DNA of 64,000 nucleotides from Clostridia bacterium (GCA_017450465.1 JAFSUW010000014.1:1-64000), one strand, 5' to 3'; positions 7,983 to 16,851 are shown, counted from the first letter of the stretch. Program-made: numbers and translations. The notes: generated by a model from the sequence alone, not told the origin.

Positions 7983-8993
7983 ATGAAATTATTAATGCAT
8001 AGTTGTTGTGGACCATGTTCAACATATCCAATAAAACTATTAAGAGCACAAGACATAGATATAACGTCAATGTGGTTTAACCCAAACATTCATCCATATA
8101 TGGAGTACAAAAATAGGTATGAATCATATAAAAAACTAATGGAAATCGAGAAAATACCAACGATTGAGATAGATAATTATGGCTTAATAGATTTTACAAG
8201 GGCAGTGTATAACCATGAGTATGAACGTTGTAGAACTTGCTATGAGATGCGATTTGATGTAATTGCTAAAACGGCAAAAGAAAAGGGATTTGATGCTTTT
8301 ACATCATCACTTTTTGTAAGCCCTTATCAAAAACACGAGTTATTAAAAACCGTAGCAGAAGAAAAGGCAAAAGAACATGGAATAGAGTTTTTGTACATAG
8401 ATTTTCGTGAAGGTTTTAAGGAAGGGCAAGAAATAGCAAGAGAAATGGGACTATATATGCAAAAATATTGCGGTTGTGTATATAGTGAAGCGGAAAGGTA
8501 CAAAGACGAAAATGCTACTGAAGTAAAACTAAAAAACACCTATGAAATAGTGAAAATAAAGCAAGAAAAGGAACAGTATATGCCACTATTACTAGAGGCA
8601 GATCCAAGTGTAGAATTAGTAGAAAGTTACTTAAAAAACGGCGATTTATACGCATTAAAACTAGATGGTAACGTAGTAAGTGTGGCAGTAGTTGCTAAAT
8701 TAGATGATAGTACATGTGAATTAAAAAACGTGGCAACCAAAGAAGAATATCGGAATATGGGCTATGCAAAGCGACTTATTAAATATTTATTCTCAATATA
8801 TAAACAAAAGTATGCAAAAATGATAGTAGGAACAAGCGAGAATAACATACCATTCTACGTCAAAAGTGGTTTCGATACATATGAAAAGACAGTAAAAAAC
8901 TTTTTTGTAGATAATTATAAGGAAGAAGTTTGGGACAATGGGTTACATTGTATGGACATGTATTATTATGGGAAAAAATTAAAAGGTAAATAG
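7983..8993 (+). CDS. queH: Epoxyqueuosine reductase QueH fused to a GNAT acetyltransferase domain
   Basis: The N-terminal ~190 residues are QueH (DUF208), the last step of queuosine synthesis in tRNA (epoxyqueuosine to queuosine). Visible are the N-terminal Cys pair in SCCGPCS (C8, C9, C12), ERCRTCYEMR near 80-89, and the C-terminal YCGC near 161, the set of cysteines expected for the metal/Fe-S site and redox pair. The remaining ~145 residues look like a GNAT N-acetyltransferase, with the acetyl-CoA loop YRNMGYAKRL and a later ENNIPFYVKSGF segment. Typical stand-alone QueH is about 180-250 residues, so 336 indicates a fusion. The start ATG 7983 follows AGGAAGGGAATAGAAT. The substrate of the acetyltransferase part cannot be told. 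Confidence 0.88.
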   Translation: MKLLMHSCCGPCSTYPIKLLRAQDIDITSMWFNPNIHPYMEYKNRYESYKKLMEIEKIPTIEIDNYGLIDFTRAVYNHEYERCRTCYEMRFDVIAKTAKEKGFDAFTSSLFVSPYQKHELLKTVAEEKAKEHGIEFLYIDFREGFKEGQEIAREMGLYMQKYCGCVYSEAERYKDENATEVKLKNTYEIVKIKQEKEQYMPLLLEADPSVELVESYLKNGDLYALKLDGNVVSVAVVAKLDDSTCELKNVATKEEYRNMGYAKRLIKYLFSIYKQKYAKMIVGTSENNIPFYVKSGFDTYEKTVKNFFVDNYKEEVWDNGLHCMDMYYYGKKLKGK

Positions 8994-9006
8994 GAGGTGA
9001 AATGCC

Positions 9007-10035
9007 TTGGATGATAAATTAATTGGTACGGAGAATAATATTATTTTTTATAATGATGAGGAAGGACAAATTAAAATAGAAGTTATTTTGCAAAATGAAA
9101 ACGTTTGGTTAAATAGTGATTCATTAGCAAAATTATTTAAAATAGATAGAACAGGTATAACAAAACATATTAATAATATTTACAATGATAATGAATTAGA
9201 AGAGAGTTCAACTTGTGCAAAAATTGCACAAGTTCAAAAAGAAGGAAATAGAATTGTTACAAGGGATATTGCTTTTTATAATCTAGATATGATTATTTCT
9301 ATAGGATTTAGAGTAAATTCAAAGACAGCAATTAAGTTTAGAACGTGGGCAAATAAAATAATTAAAGATTATATGATTCAAGGATTTGCGTTAGATGATG
9401 ATAGGTTTATGAAAGGTAGAAAAACAGATCAAGAATATTTTAAAAGGTTACTAGAAAGAGTAAAATTAATTCGTACTAGTGAAAGGATGTTTTATCAAAA
9501 AATTACTGATATTTTTGCAGAATGCTCAATTGATTATGATAATACTAGTGAGATAGCAAGAGAATTTTATGCTGGTATACAAAACAAATTTCACTATGCA
9601 ATAACTGGAGAAACTGCTGCGGAAATAATATATAATAGGGCTAATAATGAAAAACCTAATATGGGATTAACAAACTGGAAAGATTCACCAGATGGGAAAA
9701 TATTAAGATCAGATATAACAATTGCTAAAAATTATCTATCAGAAGCTGAGTTAAAGAATTTAAATAATATTGTAAATATTTTTCTTGATATAGCAGAAGA
9801 CAATGCCGAAAGAAATATACCAATGTACATGAAGGACTGGAAAGAAGAAGTAGATAATGTCTTGAAAATGAGAAAATATAAAATTTTAGAAGGTAAAGGA
9901 AAAATTTCGAAAGTAGATGCAGAAACAAAAGCATCAAAAGAATATGAAAAATTCAAAATTAAGCAAGATAAAAATTATATATCAGATTTTGATAGATTGA
10001 CGCAAGAAACAAAAAAAATAGATGAAAACAAATAA
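9007..10035 (+). CDS. RhuM-family protein
   Basis: This 342-residue protein fits the virulence RhuM family (PF13310) along its whole length. The N-terminal part carries a helix-turn-helix-like segment (WLNSDSLAKLFKIDRTGITK), then NLDMIISIGFRVNSKTAIKFRTWA. The C-terminal part has ITGETAAEIIYNRA and KPNMGLTNWKDS. The start is TTG at 9007, six bases after AGGAGGTGA; nearby ATGs are out of frame. RhuM proteins are common on islands and next to defence genes, but no biochemical role is established to my knowledge. It follows queH by 13 bases. The body is AT-rich even for this genome, consistent with transfer, though that is only an impression. Confidence 0.85.
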   Translation: MDDKLIGTENNIIFYNDEEGQIKIEVILQNENVWLNSDSLAKLFKIDRTGITKHINNIYNDNELEESSTCAKIAQVQKEGNRIVTRDIAFYNLDMIISIGFRVNSKTAIKFRTWANKIIKDYMIQGFALDDDRFMKGRKTDQEYFKRLLERVKLIRTSERMFYQKITDIFAECSIDYDNTSEIAREFYAGIQNKFHYAITGETAAEIIYNRANNEKPNMGLTNWKDSPDGKILRSDITIAKNYLSEAELKNLNNIVNIFLDIAEDNAERNIPMYMKDWKEEVDNVLKMRKYKILEGKGKISKVDAETKASKEYEKFKIKQDKNYISDFDRLTQETKKIDENK

Positions 10036-10061
10036 TTTAGTGTAAATAAAGGAGGATACTT

Positions 10062-10553
10062 ATGAAGTTTGAAAGTAGGTATTACACAACAAAAGAAATG
10101 TATAAAGAGTACATATTTAAGGTGCTATGCAAACATTTAACGATTCTTGGCATAATTGTTGCGGTATGTGCGTTTTTATTGAGTGTCATTTTTATAAATG
10201 AGAGTAAGTTAACCGTTGGGTTAATGTTAGGAGCAGGAATTATTTCTTTACTTACTGCCATTTTTACACCATATGTTACATTAAAGCAGCTACTAGATTT
10301 GGATAGCAAATTACATAGTGGAGTAAAGTATGAAGTAGTTGTTACATTTGATGATAAGATAACATTAACAGAGGGTGCACAAACTATTTCCGTAGACTAT
10401 TCACAAATAATTAAGTATCACAAGTTAAAGACATGTAGCGTTTTAATGTTTTCAAACCAAAATGGTGTGATGTTTGATGAGAATCATTTTACAGTAGGCA
10501 ATAAAGAAGATTTTGATAAATTTATACACGAAAAATGTGAAAACTTAAGGTAG
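10062..10553 (+). CDS. YcxB-like membrane protein
   Basis: A 163-residue protein with two neighbouring membrane segments (about residues 26-46 and 52-72) followed by a soluble domain with the pattern YEVVVTFDDKITLTEGAQTISVDYSQI, typical of YcxB-like proteins (PF14317). The start ATG 10062 follows GGAGG. The cytoplasmic domain function is unknown. It precedes holA by nine bases and is likely co-transcribed. Confidence 0.75.
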   Translation: MKFESRYYTTKEMYKEYIFKVLCKHLTILGIIVAVCAFLLSVIFINESKLTVGLMLGAGIISLLTAIFTPYVTLKQLLDLDSKLHSGVKYEVVVTFDDKITLTEGAQTISVDYSQIIKYHKLKTCSVLMFSNQNGVMFDENHFTVGNKEDFDKFIHEKCENLR

Positions 10554-10562
10554 GGTGATAAT

Positions 10563-11498
10563 GTGATTTACCTAAACTATGGTGAAGAAGAGTTTTTGCG
10601 AGATTACAATACAAAAAAGCAGGTAGAAAGCATAGAATTAAAAAATCCGGGAATGAATTTGGTATATTTAAATGAAGAAACAATAGGTAGATTACCTGAA
10701 TATGCTGAACAAATGCCTTTTTTTGATGAAAAGAAAATAATAGTCGTAAAAAAATCTGGATTATTCGCATCGGGGAGCAAAAAATTGAATGCTAGTCTTG
10801 TAGAAGATACTCTTGAGTATTTAGCAAAAATTCCGGATTTTGTAGAGTTGATTTTTAACGAAGAAGACGTAGACAAGCGTCTTACAGCGTATAAACAAGT
10901 TAGTAAAATCGCAAAGTGTACAGAGTATAAGTATAATAGCATAACCGATTTGGCAAATTGGATTGTGCGAGGAATGAAAAAAGAAGGCGGAGAAATAGAC
11001 TTAAAGGTAGCAGAATATTTGGCAGAAAGTTGCGGCCCATCAATGACATATTTATATACAGAGGTTAAGAAACTTGCAGTTTTAGCAAAAACGGGGGTAG
11101 AAATAACCAATAAAACAATTGACGATGTATGTATGAAGAGTGAGCAAGGAATAATATTTGATTTAACCGATAGCATAGGTAATAAAAATAGCGTAAAGGC
11201 GGTAACGCTTATAAATGACCTTGTGTTGCAAAAACAGGCGGAACAGTATTTGCTTATTATGATATATAAACACATTCGCAATTTATATATGATGAAACTT
11301 GCTGGTGTGCATGGCGCACCGGTAGAGGAGCTAGGAATAAACCCATATGTACTTCGTAAGTTAAACACACAAGTAAATAAGTTTTCGCAGGAAGAATTAA
11401 AGAACTTGCTAAAAAAGTTAATAGAGTTAGATAAGAAAAGTAAATCCGGCGATATTGATGCAAGAATTGGCTTAGAAACAATAGTTTTAGGCATGTAA
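10563..11498 (+). CDS. holA: DNA polymerase III subunit delta
   Basis: HolA is the clamp-loader delta subunit that opens the beta sliding clamp. The 311-residue product has the expected length and family pattern: N-terminal IYLNYGEEEFLRDY, the clamp-contact region around MPFFDEKKIIVVKKSGLF, a lid region, and the C-terminal collar with EQYLLIMIYKHIRNLYMMKLA. The start is GTG at 10563 (the overlapping ATG at 10561 hits TGA at once). No Walker motif is expected in delta. It ends at a clear terminator. The 296-residue frame on the opposite strand here is a shadow. Confidence 0.93.
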   Translation: MIYLNYGEEEFLRDYNTKKQVESIELKNPGMNLVYLNEETIGRLPEYAEQMPFFDEKKIIVVKKSGLFASGSKKLNASLVEDTLEYLAKIPDFVELIFNEEDVDKRLTAYKQVSKIAKCTEYKYNSITDLANWIVRGMKKEGGEIDLKVAEYLAESCGPSMTYLYTEVKKLAVLAKTGVEITNKTIDDVCMKSEQGIIFDLTDSIGNKNSVKAVTLINDLVLQKQAEQYLLIMIYKHIRNLYMMKLAGVHGAPVEELGINPYVLRKLNTQVNKFSQEELKNLLKKLIELDKKSKSGDIDARIGLETIVLGM

Positions 11499-11518
11499 TT
11501 TAATTGACAAGTAAATAA

Positions 11519-11556
11519 AAAAAATGTAATATACGAATGAGTATATTACATTTTTT
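11519..11556 (+). terminator. Rho-independent terminator after holA
   Basis: AAAAAATGTAATATAC (11519-11534) pairs with GTATATTACATTTTTT (11541-11556) around a GAATGA loop, 16 bp in all, and ends in a T-run. It ends 18 bases before the next start codon, and may also act as an attenuator for that gene. Confidence 0.8.
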
Positions 11557-11574
11557 GTTTAAAAAGGAGTGCCT

Positions 11575-12861
11575 ATGGAACTTATATATTTATTGGAAAA
11601 ACCTGAAGAAGATAGGGTAAACGAGATTATAAAAAAAGTAGGGCAAGAGAATTTGTTTTTCTATTCTGCCTTTGATTTTGATGAAAAGACGAACATAGAA
11701 AGGTTTTGCAAAGTTTTCAAAAGTGGAACTTTAAAAGAAGCATCGTCTTTTTTAAGGAATGAGGTTAAACTCGACAAAACAAACATCTTAATAAAAAATT
11801 TTGAAAGACTATTTTCAAAGAGCGATACAAGTATAATAGATTTTGTTTTTAGCTTAAAAGATACGAATGCAAAGATTTATTTACTATCTAAAGATACTGA
11901 TAAAGCAAATGATTTAATTGAAAATTACTTGAAAGATGTAATCACAAAGGTAGATAAGGAAAAAAGGATAAATTTCTTTGACAATATAACTAAAAAGCAG
12001 GAGAGTTTTGTCTATTATAGTATATTTGGCACTAATAGTAGGTATATAAAAAGCATTGATAACACAAAATCGATAAAAGAAAATATAATAAATCTTATAT
12101 TAAAAAAGGATGCAGAGTTTAGGAATGAGCCAGAAAGAATAATGAAAGAAGACCTTCGTACACTATCTGTTTATAACAAAATACTTATGGTAATCGCAAA
12201 AGGTGCAGATACGTTAAATACGATAGCAGAAAAGATGGATATGACGACAAGCACATGTAATAAGTACCTAAACGTGCTTGTTTCACAAAAAGTATTAAGG
12301 AAAGAAAAATCCTTATATGAAACCGACACTAAGCAAAGTAAATACATAATAGATAACAATTTGTTTAGGTTTTATTATTACTTTATTCCAGATAATGCAA
12401 ACATACTCGAACTTGAGAAGTATGAAGATGTATACAATAATATAGAAGAAAATTTCGACAAATTTCTTCAAAAGACTTTTGTAGACATATGTGGAGATTA
12501 TATTTCAAAACTTGCTGATGAAAATAAAATAAAACTAGATATAAAAGAAGAAGGTGCTTTTTGGGACAAGCAAAGTAAGATAGATTTAATAAAAGGAGAT
12601 TCGCTTACAAGTTGTGTAGCAGATTGCTATTATAGAGAAGATTTAGTAGGCATAAAAGCATTTGAGATGCTAAAAAATAATGCTAAAAAGTTAGATGTAG
12701 CAGATAGAAAGTACTATTTATTCTCAAAGAATGGCTTTACTGAAGACTTAAAGAAGCTTGCAAAGAATAGTGATGAATTAAATTTAGTAACATTTGATGA
12801 AATGTTTGAATCAAAAGAGCAGAAAAGTAAGAGATTGTTTTTCTTTAATAAGAAAGGATGA
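11575..12861 (+). CDS. Degenerate ATPase/DUF234-type protein without P-loop
   Basis: The 428-residue product resembles the C-terminal two thirds of archaeal-type AAA ATPases (PF01637 plus DUF234/PF03008): a winged helix (TLNTIAEKMDMTTSTCNKYLNVLVSQKVLRKEKS, about 213-245), then IDNNLFRFYYYFIP, then a nuclease-fold-like end with WDKQSKIDLI. The N-terminal part is shortened, and no Walker A (GxxxxGKS/T) can be seen. I choose ATG 11575, five bases after AAAGGAGT; a GTG at 11569 overlaps that site. It lies between holA and pcrA, six bases from pcrA. Either the ATPase is inactive or the protein acts only in DNA binding or cleavage. The function is unknown. Confidence 0.7.
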   Translation: MELIYLLEKPEEDRVNEIIKKVGQENLFFYSAFDFDEKTNIERFCKVFKSGTLKEASSFLRNEVKLDKTNILIKNFERLFSKSDTSIIDFVFSLKDTNAKIYLLSKDTDKANDLIENYLKDVITKVDKEKRINFFDNITKKQESFVYYSIFGTNSRYIKSIDNTKSIKENIINLILKKDAEFRNEPERIMKEDLRTLSVYNKILMVIAKGADTLNTIAEKMDMTTSTCNKYLNVLVSQKVLRKEKSLYETDTKQSKYIIDNNLFRFYYYFIPDNANILELEKYEDVYNNIEENFDKFLQKTFVDICGDYISKLADENKIKLDIKEEGAFWDKQSKIDLIKGDSLTSCVADCYYREDLVGIKAFEMLKNNAKKLDVADRKYYLFSKNGFTEDLKKLAKNSDELNLVTFDEMFESKEQKSKRLFFFNKKG

Positions 12862-12866
12862 ACTAA

Positions 12867-15116
12867 ATGATAGATTACGGGACATTAAATAAAGAGCAAT
12901 TAGAGGCAGTAAAAACAACAGAAGGGCCACTCCTTATTATAGCTGGCGCTGGTTCTGGTAAAACAAGAGTATTAACGCATAGGGTAGCGTATTTAATATC
13001 CGAAAAAAATGTTAAGCCATACAACATACTTGCAATAACATTTACAAATAAAGCAGCACGCGAGATGAAGGAAAGAGTAGAAAATTTAATAGGCGAGAAT
13101 GAAGCAAAAGATATTTGGATAAGCACATTCCATGCTGCTTGTGTAAGAATTTTAAGACGTGATATTGATAAACTTGGCTTTGATAAAAACTTTGTTATAT
13201 TTGATACATCAGATCAAAAAACACTCATGAAAGAAGTAATGAAAGAGTTAAATTTAGATGACAAAGCATATCCTGTTCAGTATATTTTGGCTGAAATAAG
13301 TAAGGCAAAAAATGCTTTAACTGATACAAAAGCGTTTATGAATATGTATCAAACAGATTTTAGGTTATCTAAAGTAGCAGATGCATATGCACTTTATCAA
13401 AAGAAATTAACTAAAAATAATGCTTTAGATTTTGATGATATTATAATGAAGACAATTACGCTATTTATAGAAAACAGCGATGTTTTAAGCTATTATCAAA
13501 ACAAATTTAAGTACATAATGGTAGATGAGTATCAAGATACAAACACAGCTCAATTTACGCTTGTAAGTTTACTTGCATCTGGTTTTGGCAACATATGTGT
13601 TGTTGGCGATGATGACCAAAGTATATATGGTTGGCGTGGCGCAGATATTAGAAACATTCTAGAGTTTGAAAAGCAGTTTGTTGGTGCAAAGGTAATAAAG
13701 TTAGAGCAAAATTACCGTTCAACAAGCAACATATTAAATGCTGCAAACGAAGTTATAAAGAATAATAAAGGAAGAAAAGCAAAGAAACTTTGGACAGAAA
13801 ACGGTAATGGGCAGAAGGTTCATTATGAAAGACTTGATAATGAATATCAAGAAGGACGTTACATTGTAGACACTATAAAAACCATCATGGATAAAGGCGA
13901 AAGACGTTATTCTGATATAGGCGTTTTATATAGAATGAATGCACAGTCGCGTGTTATAGAAGAAGCACTAATGAGTGAGGCAATTCCATATAAGGTAATT
14001 GGCGGCTTAAGGTTCTATGATAGAAAAGAAATAAAAGATATAATCGCGTACCTTCGTGTGATACACAATCCATCAGATTTTGTAAGTATGAAAAGAATAA
14101 TAAATGTGCCAAAAAGAAGTATTGGTACAACGACGGTAGATAAAATTCAAAGTTACGCAGAATCAAATGGTATTACAGTTTGGGAAGTAATAAACAATAT
14201 TGATAGTATTCCAGGGCTTGCACGTTCTACAAACAACATAAAAGACTTTGTAAAACTAATAAAAGACTTTCGCGAAATGGCAGATAATCAGGAAGAATAC
14301 AGTGTTTCAGATTTAATAACAAGTATAATTGAAGACAGTGGGTATAAACGTGAACTTGAAGCAGAAAACACTGTTGAAAATGAAACTCGTATTGAAAACC
14401 TTATGGAATTTGTTTCTGTTGCTGTAGAGTATGAAAATGAAGCAGAAGAACCAAATTTGGGTGAGTTTTTAGAAAACATTGCACTTGTTGCTGATGTCGA
14501 TGAAGATGAAGGTGAAGATGATGCAGTAACTTTGATGACGCTTCATAGTGCAAAAGGTCTTGAGTTCCCTGTAGTATTTTTGCCTGGACTTGAGGAAGGA
14601 GTTTTCCCAAGTTATAGGTCTATAACGGAAGATGCAGATGTAGAAGAGGAAAGGCGTCTTTGCTATGTTGGTATAACAAGGGCAAGAGAGGAGCTTTATA
14701 TAAGTAGTGCTAGTAGTAGAACGCTTTTTGGTAATACAAGTTATAACAAGCCATCGAGGTTTTTAGAAGAAATTCCGGAAGACTTCATGGAGGGCTATGT
14801 AGAAACAAAAGTGCAAAAAGAGAATTATGAGTATGTTCCAAAAAGACCAAGTTATAATAGTGTGGTGGGCTTTGGGTATGCGTCTAAAATAAATGGATAT
14901 AGTATGGTAGCAGATAGTATAGGAAGTGTAGTAAATAACGATATATCACAGTTTAAGCCGGGAGTACATGTAAATCATAGGAAATTTGGCTATGGCATAA
15001 TTTCATCTGTAGAACCAGAAGGCGACGACTTAAAGCTTGAGATAATGTTTGATTCAGTAGGAATGAAAAGACTAATGGCCAAGTACGCACAATTAGAAGT
15101 AATGAATAACGAATAA
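12867..15116 (+). CDS. pcrA: ATP-dependent DNA helicase PcrA (UvrD/Rep family)
   Basis: A 3'-5' superfamily 1A helicase for repair and removal of proteins from DNA. The 749-residue product has AGAGSGKT (Walker A, about 26-33), DEYQDTN (about 219), GDDDQSIYGWRGAD (about 247), the EQNYRST motif, TLHSAKGLEF (about 557) and YVGITRAREEL. The C-terminal end (HRKFGYGIISSVEPEGDD and following) is the Tudor-like domain that binds RNA polymerase in Gram-positive PcrA. The start ATG 12867 follows AAAGGATG. Length is normal. Confidence 0.95.
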   Translation: MIDYGTLNKEQLEAVKTTEGPLLIIAGAGSGKTRVLTHRVAYLISEKNVKPYNILAITFTNKAAREMKERVENLIGENEAKDIWISTFHAACVRILRRDIDKLGFDKNFVIFDTSDQKTLMKEVMKELNLDDKAYPVQYILAEISKAKNALTDTKAFMNMYQTDFRLSKVADAYALYQKKLTKNNALDFDDIIMKTITLFIENSDVLSYYQNKFKYIMVDEYQDTNTAQFTLVSLLASGFGNICVVGDDDQSIYGWRGADIRNILEFEKQFVGAKVIKLEQNYRSTSNILNAANEVIKNNKGRKAKKLWTENGNGQKVHYERLDNEYQEGRYIVDTIKTIMDKGERRYSDIGVLYRMNAQSRVIEEALMSEAIPYKVIGGLRFYDRKEIKDIIAYLRVIHNPSDFVSMKRIINVPKRSIGTTTVDKIQSYAESNGITVWEVINNIDSIPGLARSTNNIKDFVKLIKDFREMADNQEEYSVSDLITSIIEDSGYKRELEAENTVENETRIENLMEFVSVAVEYENEAEEPNLGEFLENIALVADVDEDEGEDDAVTLMTLHSAKGLEFPVVFLPGLEEGVFPSYRSITEDADVEEERRLCYVGITRAREELYISSASSRTLFGNTSYNKPSRFLEEIPEDFMEGYVETKVQKENYEYVPKRPSYNSVVGFGYASKINGYSMVADSIGSVVNNDISQFKPGVHVNHRKFGYGIISSVEPEGDDLKLEIMFDSVGMKRLMAKYAQLEVMNNE

Positions 15117-15150
15117 TGAATAATAAATAATTATTAATTCTTCATTATTC
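15111..15150 (+). terminator. AT-rich hairpin after pcrA
   Basis: GAATAATGAA (15111-15120) pairs with TTCATTATTC (15141-15150), with a smaller inner AATAATTATT palindrome. The left arm overlaps the pcrA stop codon, and TTAATTAATTTATTC follows. It probably terminates pcrA, or is a short AT palindromic repeat. Confidence 0.5.
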
Positions 15151-15175
15151 ATTCTTAATTAATTTATTCTGGGGG

Positions 15176-15772
15176 GTGGTTACTATTTACACTGTAAAAC
15201 AACATGGCAATGCCGAGATAGTTGAAAAGCGTTCGAAATTTATTGCAGATGTGTATCCTGTTGATACTCAAAAAGAAGCAACAGATATAATAAATAAAAC
15301 AAAAAAAGACATGGTAGGAGCAAAGCATGTTGTATATGCGTATGTAATAGAAGGCGAAAGTTTATATACGAAGTACAGTGATGATGGTGAACCTCAAGGA
15401 ACCGCCGGAGTTCCAATATTAAATTTACTTGAAAAGATGGAACTTAGGAATGTAGTAGTTGTTGTTACAAGATATTTTGGCGGCATACTTCTTGGCACGG
15501 GTGGACTTGTTCGTGCGTATACAGATGCTGCAAAATTGGGCATTAAAGAAGCAGAAAGAATAGAAGTAATAAAGAAAACCAAGATAACACTAGAAATACC
15601 GTATGAAATGAAAGATAAGATATCTTTTTATATAAAAAAGCAGGAGTATGAAGAAAAAGAAGTTTATTATAGTGAAAAAATAAAAATGTCTGTAAATGTT
15701 CCCGACACGGATGTAGATAAATTTACCAAAGACGTCAGCGAATTAACGGAGGGAAATGTAAAATTTTTCTAA
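15176..15772 (+). CDS. yigZ: YigZ/IMPACT-family protein
   Basis: This 198-residue protein matches the YigZ (YvyE, IMPACT/UPF0029) family: GAKHVVYAYVIEGES, then YSDDGEPQGTAG, and RYFGGILLGTGGLVRAY, followed by the C-terminal ferredoxin-like part. Bacterial members may act at the ribosome or in translation control; the role is not settled. The start is uncertain. GTG at 15176 lies inside the GGGGGGTGG stretch that would have to serve as ribosome binding site. A start at ATT 15185 (MYTVKQHG) would have the right spacing but uses a rare codon. Confidence 0.88.
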   Translation: MVTIYTVKQHGNAEIVEKRSKFIADVYPVDTQKEATDIINKTKKDMVGAKHVVYAYVIEGESLYTKYSDDGEPQGTAGVPILNLLEKMELRNVVVVVTRYFGGILLGTGGLVRAYTDAAKLGIKEAERIEVIKKTKITLEIPYEMKDKISFYIKKQEYEEKEVYYSEKIKMSVNVPDTDVDKFTKDVSELTEGNVKFF

Positions 15773-15776
15773 AAAA

Positions 15777-15793
15777 TGACGAAAATTGTCGAT
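15777..15793 (+). promoter_or_regulatory. Two candidate 0A boxes upstream of spo0A
   Basis: TGACGAA (15777-15783) fits the Spo0A box core TGNCGAA exactly, and TGTCGAT (15787-15793) differs from it by the last base. They are about 40-55 bases before the -35 element of the candidate spo0A promoter and suggest autoregulation. Confidence 0.4.
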
Positions 15794-15833
15794 AAATAGC
15801 ATTATATCGCGATATTTTCTACCACAAAAAGTA

Positions 15834-15863
15834 TTGATTTTTTACAAAATACCATTATATAAT
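15834..15863 (+). promoter_or_regulatory. Candidate sigma-A promoter of spo0A
   Basis: TTGATT (15834-15839), an 18-base spacer and a perfect TATAAT (15858-15863). It lies about 44 bases before the spo0A start codon. A second -35-like TTTACA at 15841 is too near the -10. Confidence 0.55.
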
Positions 15864-15906
15864 GTTGATTGTGTTTTGGTTACTAAAGAAAAAAGGGGGA
15901 ATTTCA

Positions 15907-16719
15907 TTGAAAGACAAGATTAGTATTTTGGTTGCTGATGACAGCAAGGAGTTTGCGAATATAGTAAAAGAATTTTTGACAAGGTATGATGATTTTGATG
16001 TAGTTGGTGTTGCTAATGATGGTAACGAGGCAATAGAAAAGATACTCGATACAAAGCCAGATGTAGTAATTTTAGATATTATAATGCCATGTATTGATGG
16101 AATAGGAGTTTTGCAAAAGATAAACGAAAGTGATATTGATAAAAAACCAATAGTTTTAGTATTATCTGCTGTATCACAAGAGAAAATGACAAAAGATGCG
16201 ATAGCGCTTGGTGCATACTGTTTTATGCTAAAACCATTTGACTTAGAAGTTTTGGCAAAAAGAATAAAAGATGTGTATGAAGAGAAAAATTCAGAAAAAG
16301 ATTTTTACACAGGGGCAATATTCGAAAAGAAAAATCAATATATAATCCCCAAAAGATTAAGACCAACGGATGATGTAGAGGTAGAAGTTACAAACATAAT
16401 ACATGATATTGGTGTGCCAGCACATATAAAAGGGCATCAATATTTAAGAGAAGCAATAATGCTTGTAATGAAAGACAATGATATATTAAATGGTATTACA
16501 AAACAACTTTATCCAACAGTTGCGAACACATTTAATACTACACCTAGTCGTGTAGAACGTGCCATAAGGCATGCAATAGAAGTAGCATGGGGTAGAGGAA
16601 AAATAGATACACTAGAATCAGTTTTTGGCTATACTATAAATATGGGGAAAGGTAAGCCAACAAACAGTGAATTTATTGCTATGATTGCAGATAAATTGCG
16701 CCTAGAGATGAAGGTGTAG
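15907..16719 (+). CDS. spo0A: Sporulation master response regulator Spo0A
   Basis: Spo0A, when phosphorylated, switches on entry into sporulation. The 270-residue product has a receiver domain with acidic pair D11-D12, phosphoacceptor D57 in VVILDIIMP, and Lys in FMLKPFD. A linker precedes the Spo0A-specific effector domain from about residue 150, with the recognition region [24 protein letters not shown] choose TTG 15907, after AAGGGGGAATTTCA; the upstream ATG at 15862 would overlap the -10 element. This gene is strong evidence that the organism can form endospores. It has candidate 0A boxes and a promoter in front of it. Confidence 0.97.
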   Translation: MKDKISILVADDSKEFANIVKEFLTRYDDFDVVGVANDGNEAIEKILDTKPDVVILDIIMPCIDGIGVLQKINESDIDKKPIVLVLSAVSQEKMTKDAIALGAYCFMLKPFDLEVLAKRIKDVYEEKNSEKDFYTGAIFEKKNQYIIPKRLRPTDDVEVEVTNIIHDIGVPAHIKGHQYLREAIMLVMKDNDILNGITKQLYPTVANTFNTTPSRVERAIRHAIEVAWGRGKIDTLESVFGYTINMGKGKPTNSEFIAMIADKLRLEMKV

Positions 16720-16757
16720 AAGCAATTTTTTTAATATATAAAATAACAAAATAAATA

Positions 16758-16786
16758 TTGTAAAAATAAATCGAATATGCTAACAT
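16758..16786 (+). promoter_or_regulatory. Candidate sigma-A promoter of pyrG
   Basis: TTGTAA (16758-16763), a 17-base spacer and TAACAT (16781-16786). If used, transcription would start near 16793, directly at the terminator-like hairpin before pyrG. Confidence 0.5.
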
Positions 16787-16792
16787 GATAGA

Positions 16793-16828
16793 AGAAAAAT
16801 AAAACAGATATGTTTTATTTTTCTTTTT
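16793..16828 (+). terminator. Terminator hairpin in the pyrG leader
   Basis: AGAAAAATAAAAC (16793-16805) pairs with GTTTTATTTTTCT (16812-16824) around AGATAT, followed by TTTT. It can end spo0A transcription. It also lies just after the candidate pyrG promoter and could be an attenuator, as known for pyrG in other Firmicutes. The GGGC initial transcript needed for the classical reiterative-transcription mechanism is not seen here. Confidence 0.7.
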
Positions 16829-16851
16829 GTTTATATAAGGAGGATTGAAAC

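Noticed and set aside
10604-11494. 296-residue open frame opposite holA
   Set aside because: It is a shadow of the holA frame, with no ribosome site and a composition typical of antisense translation.
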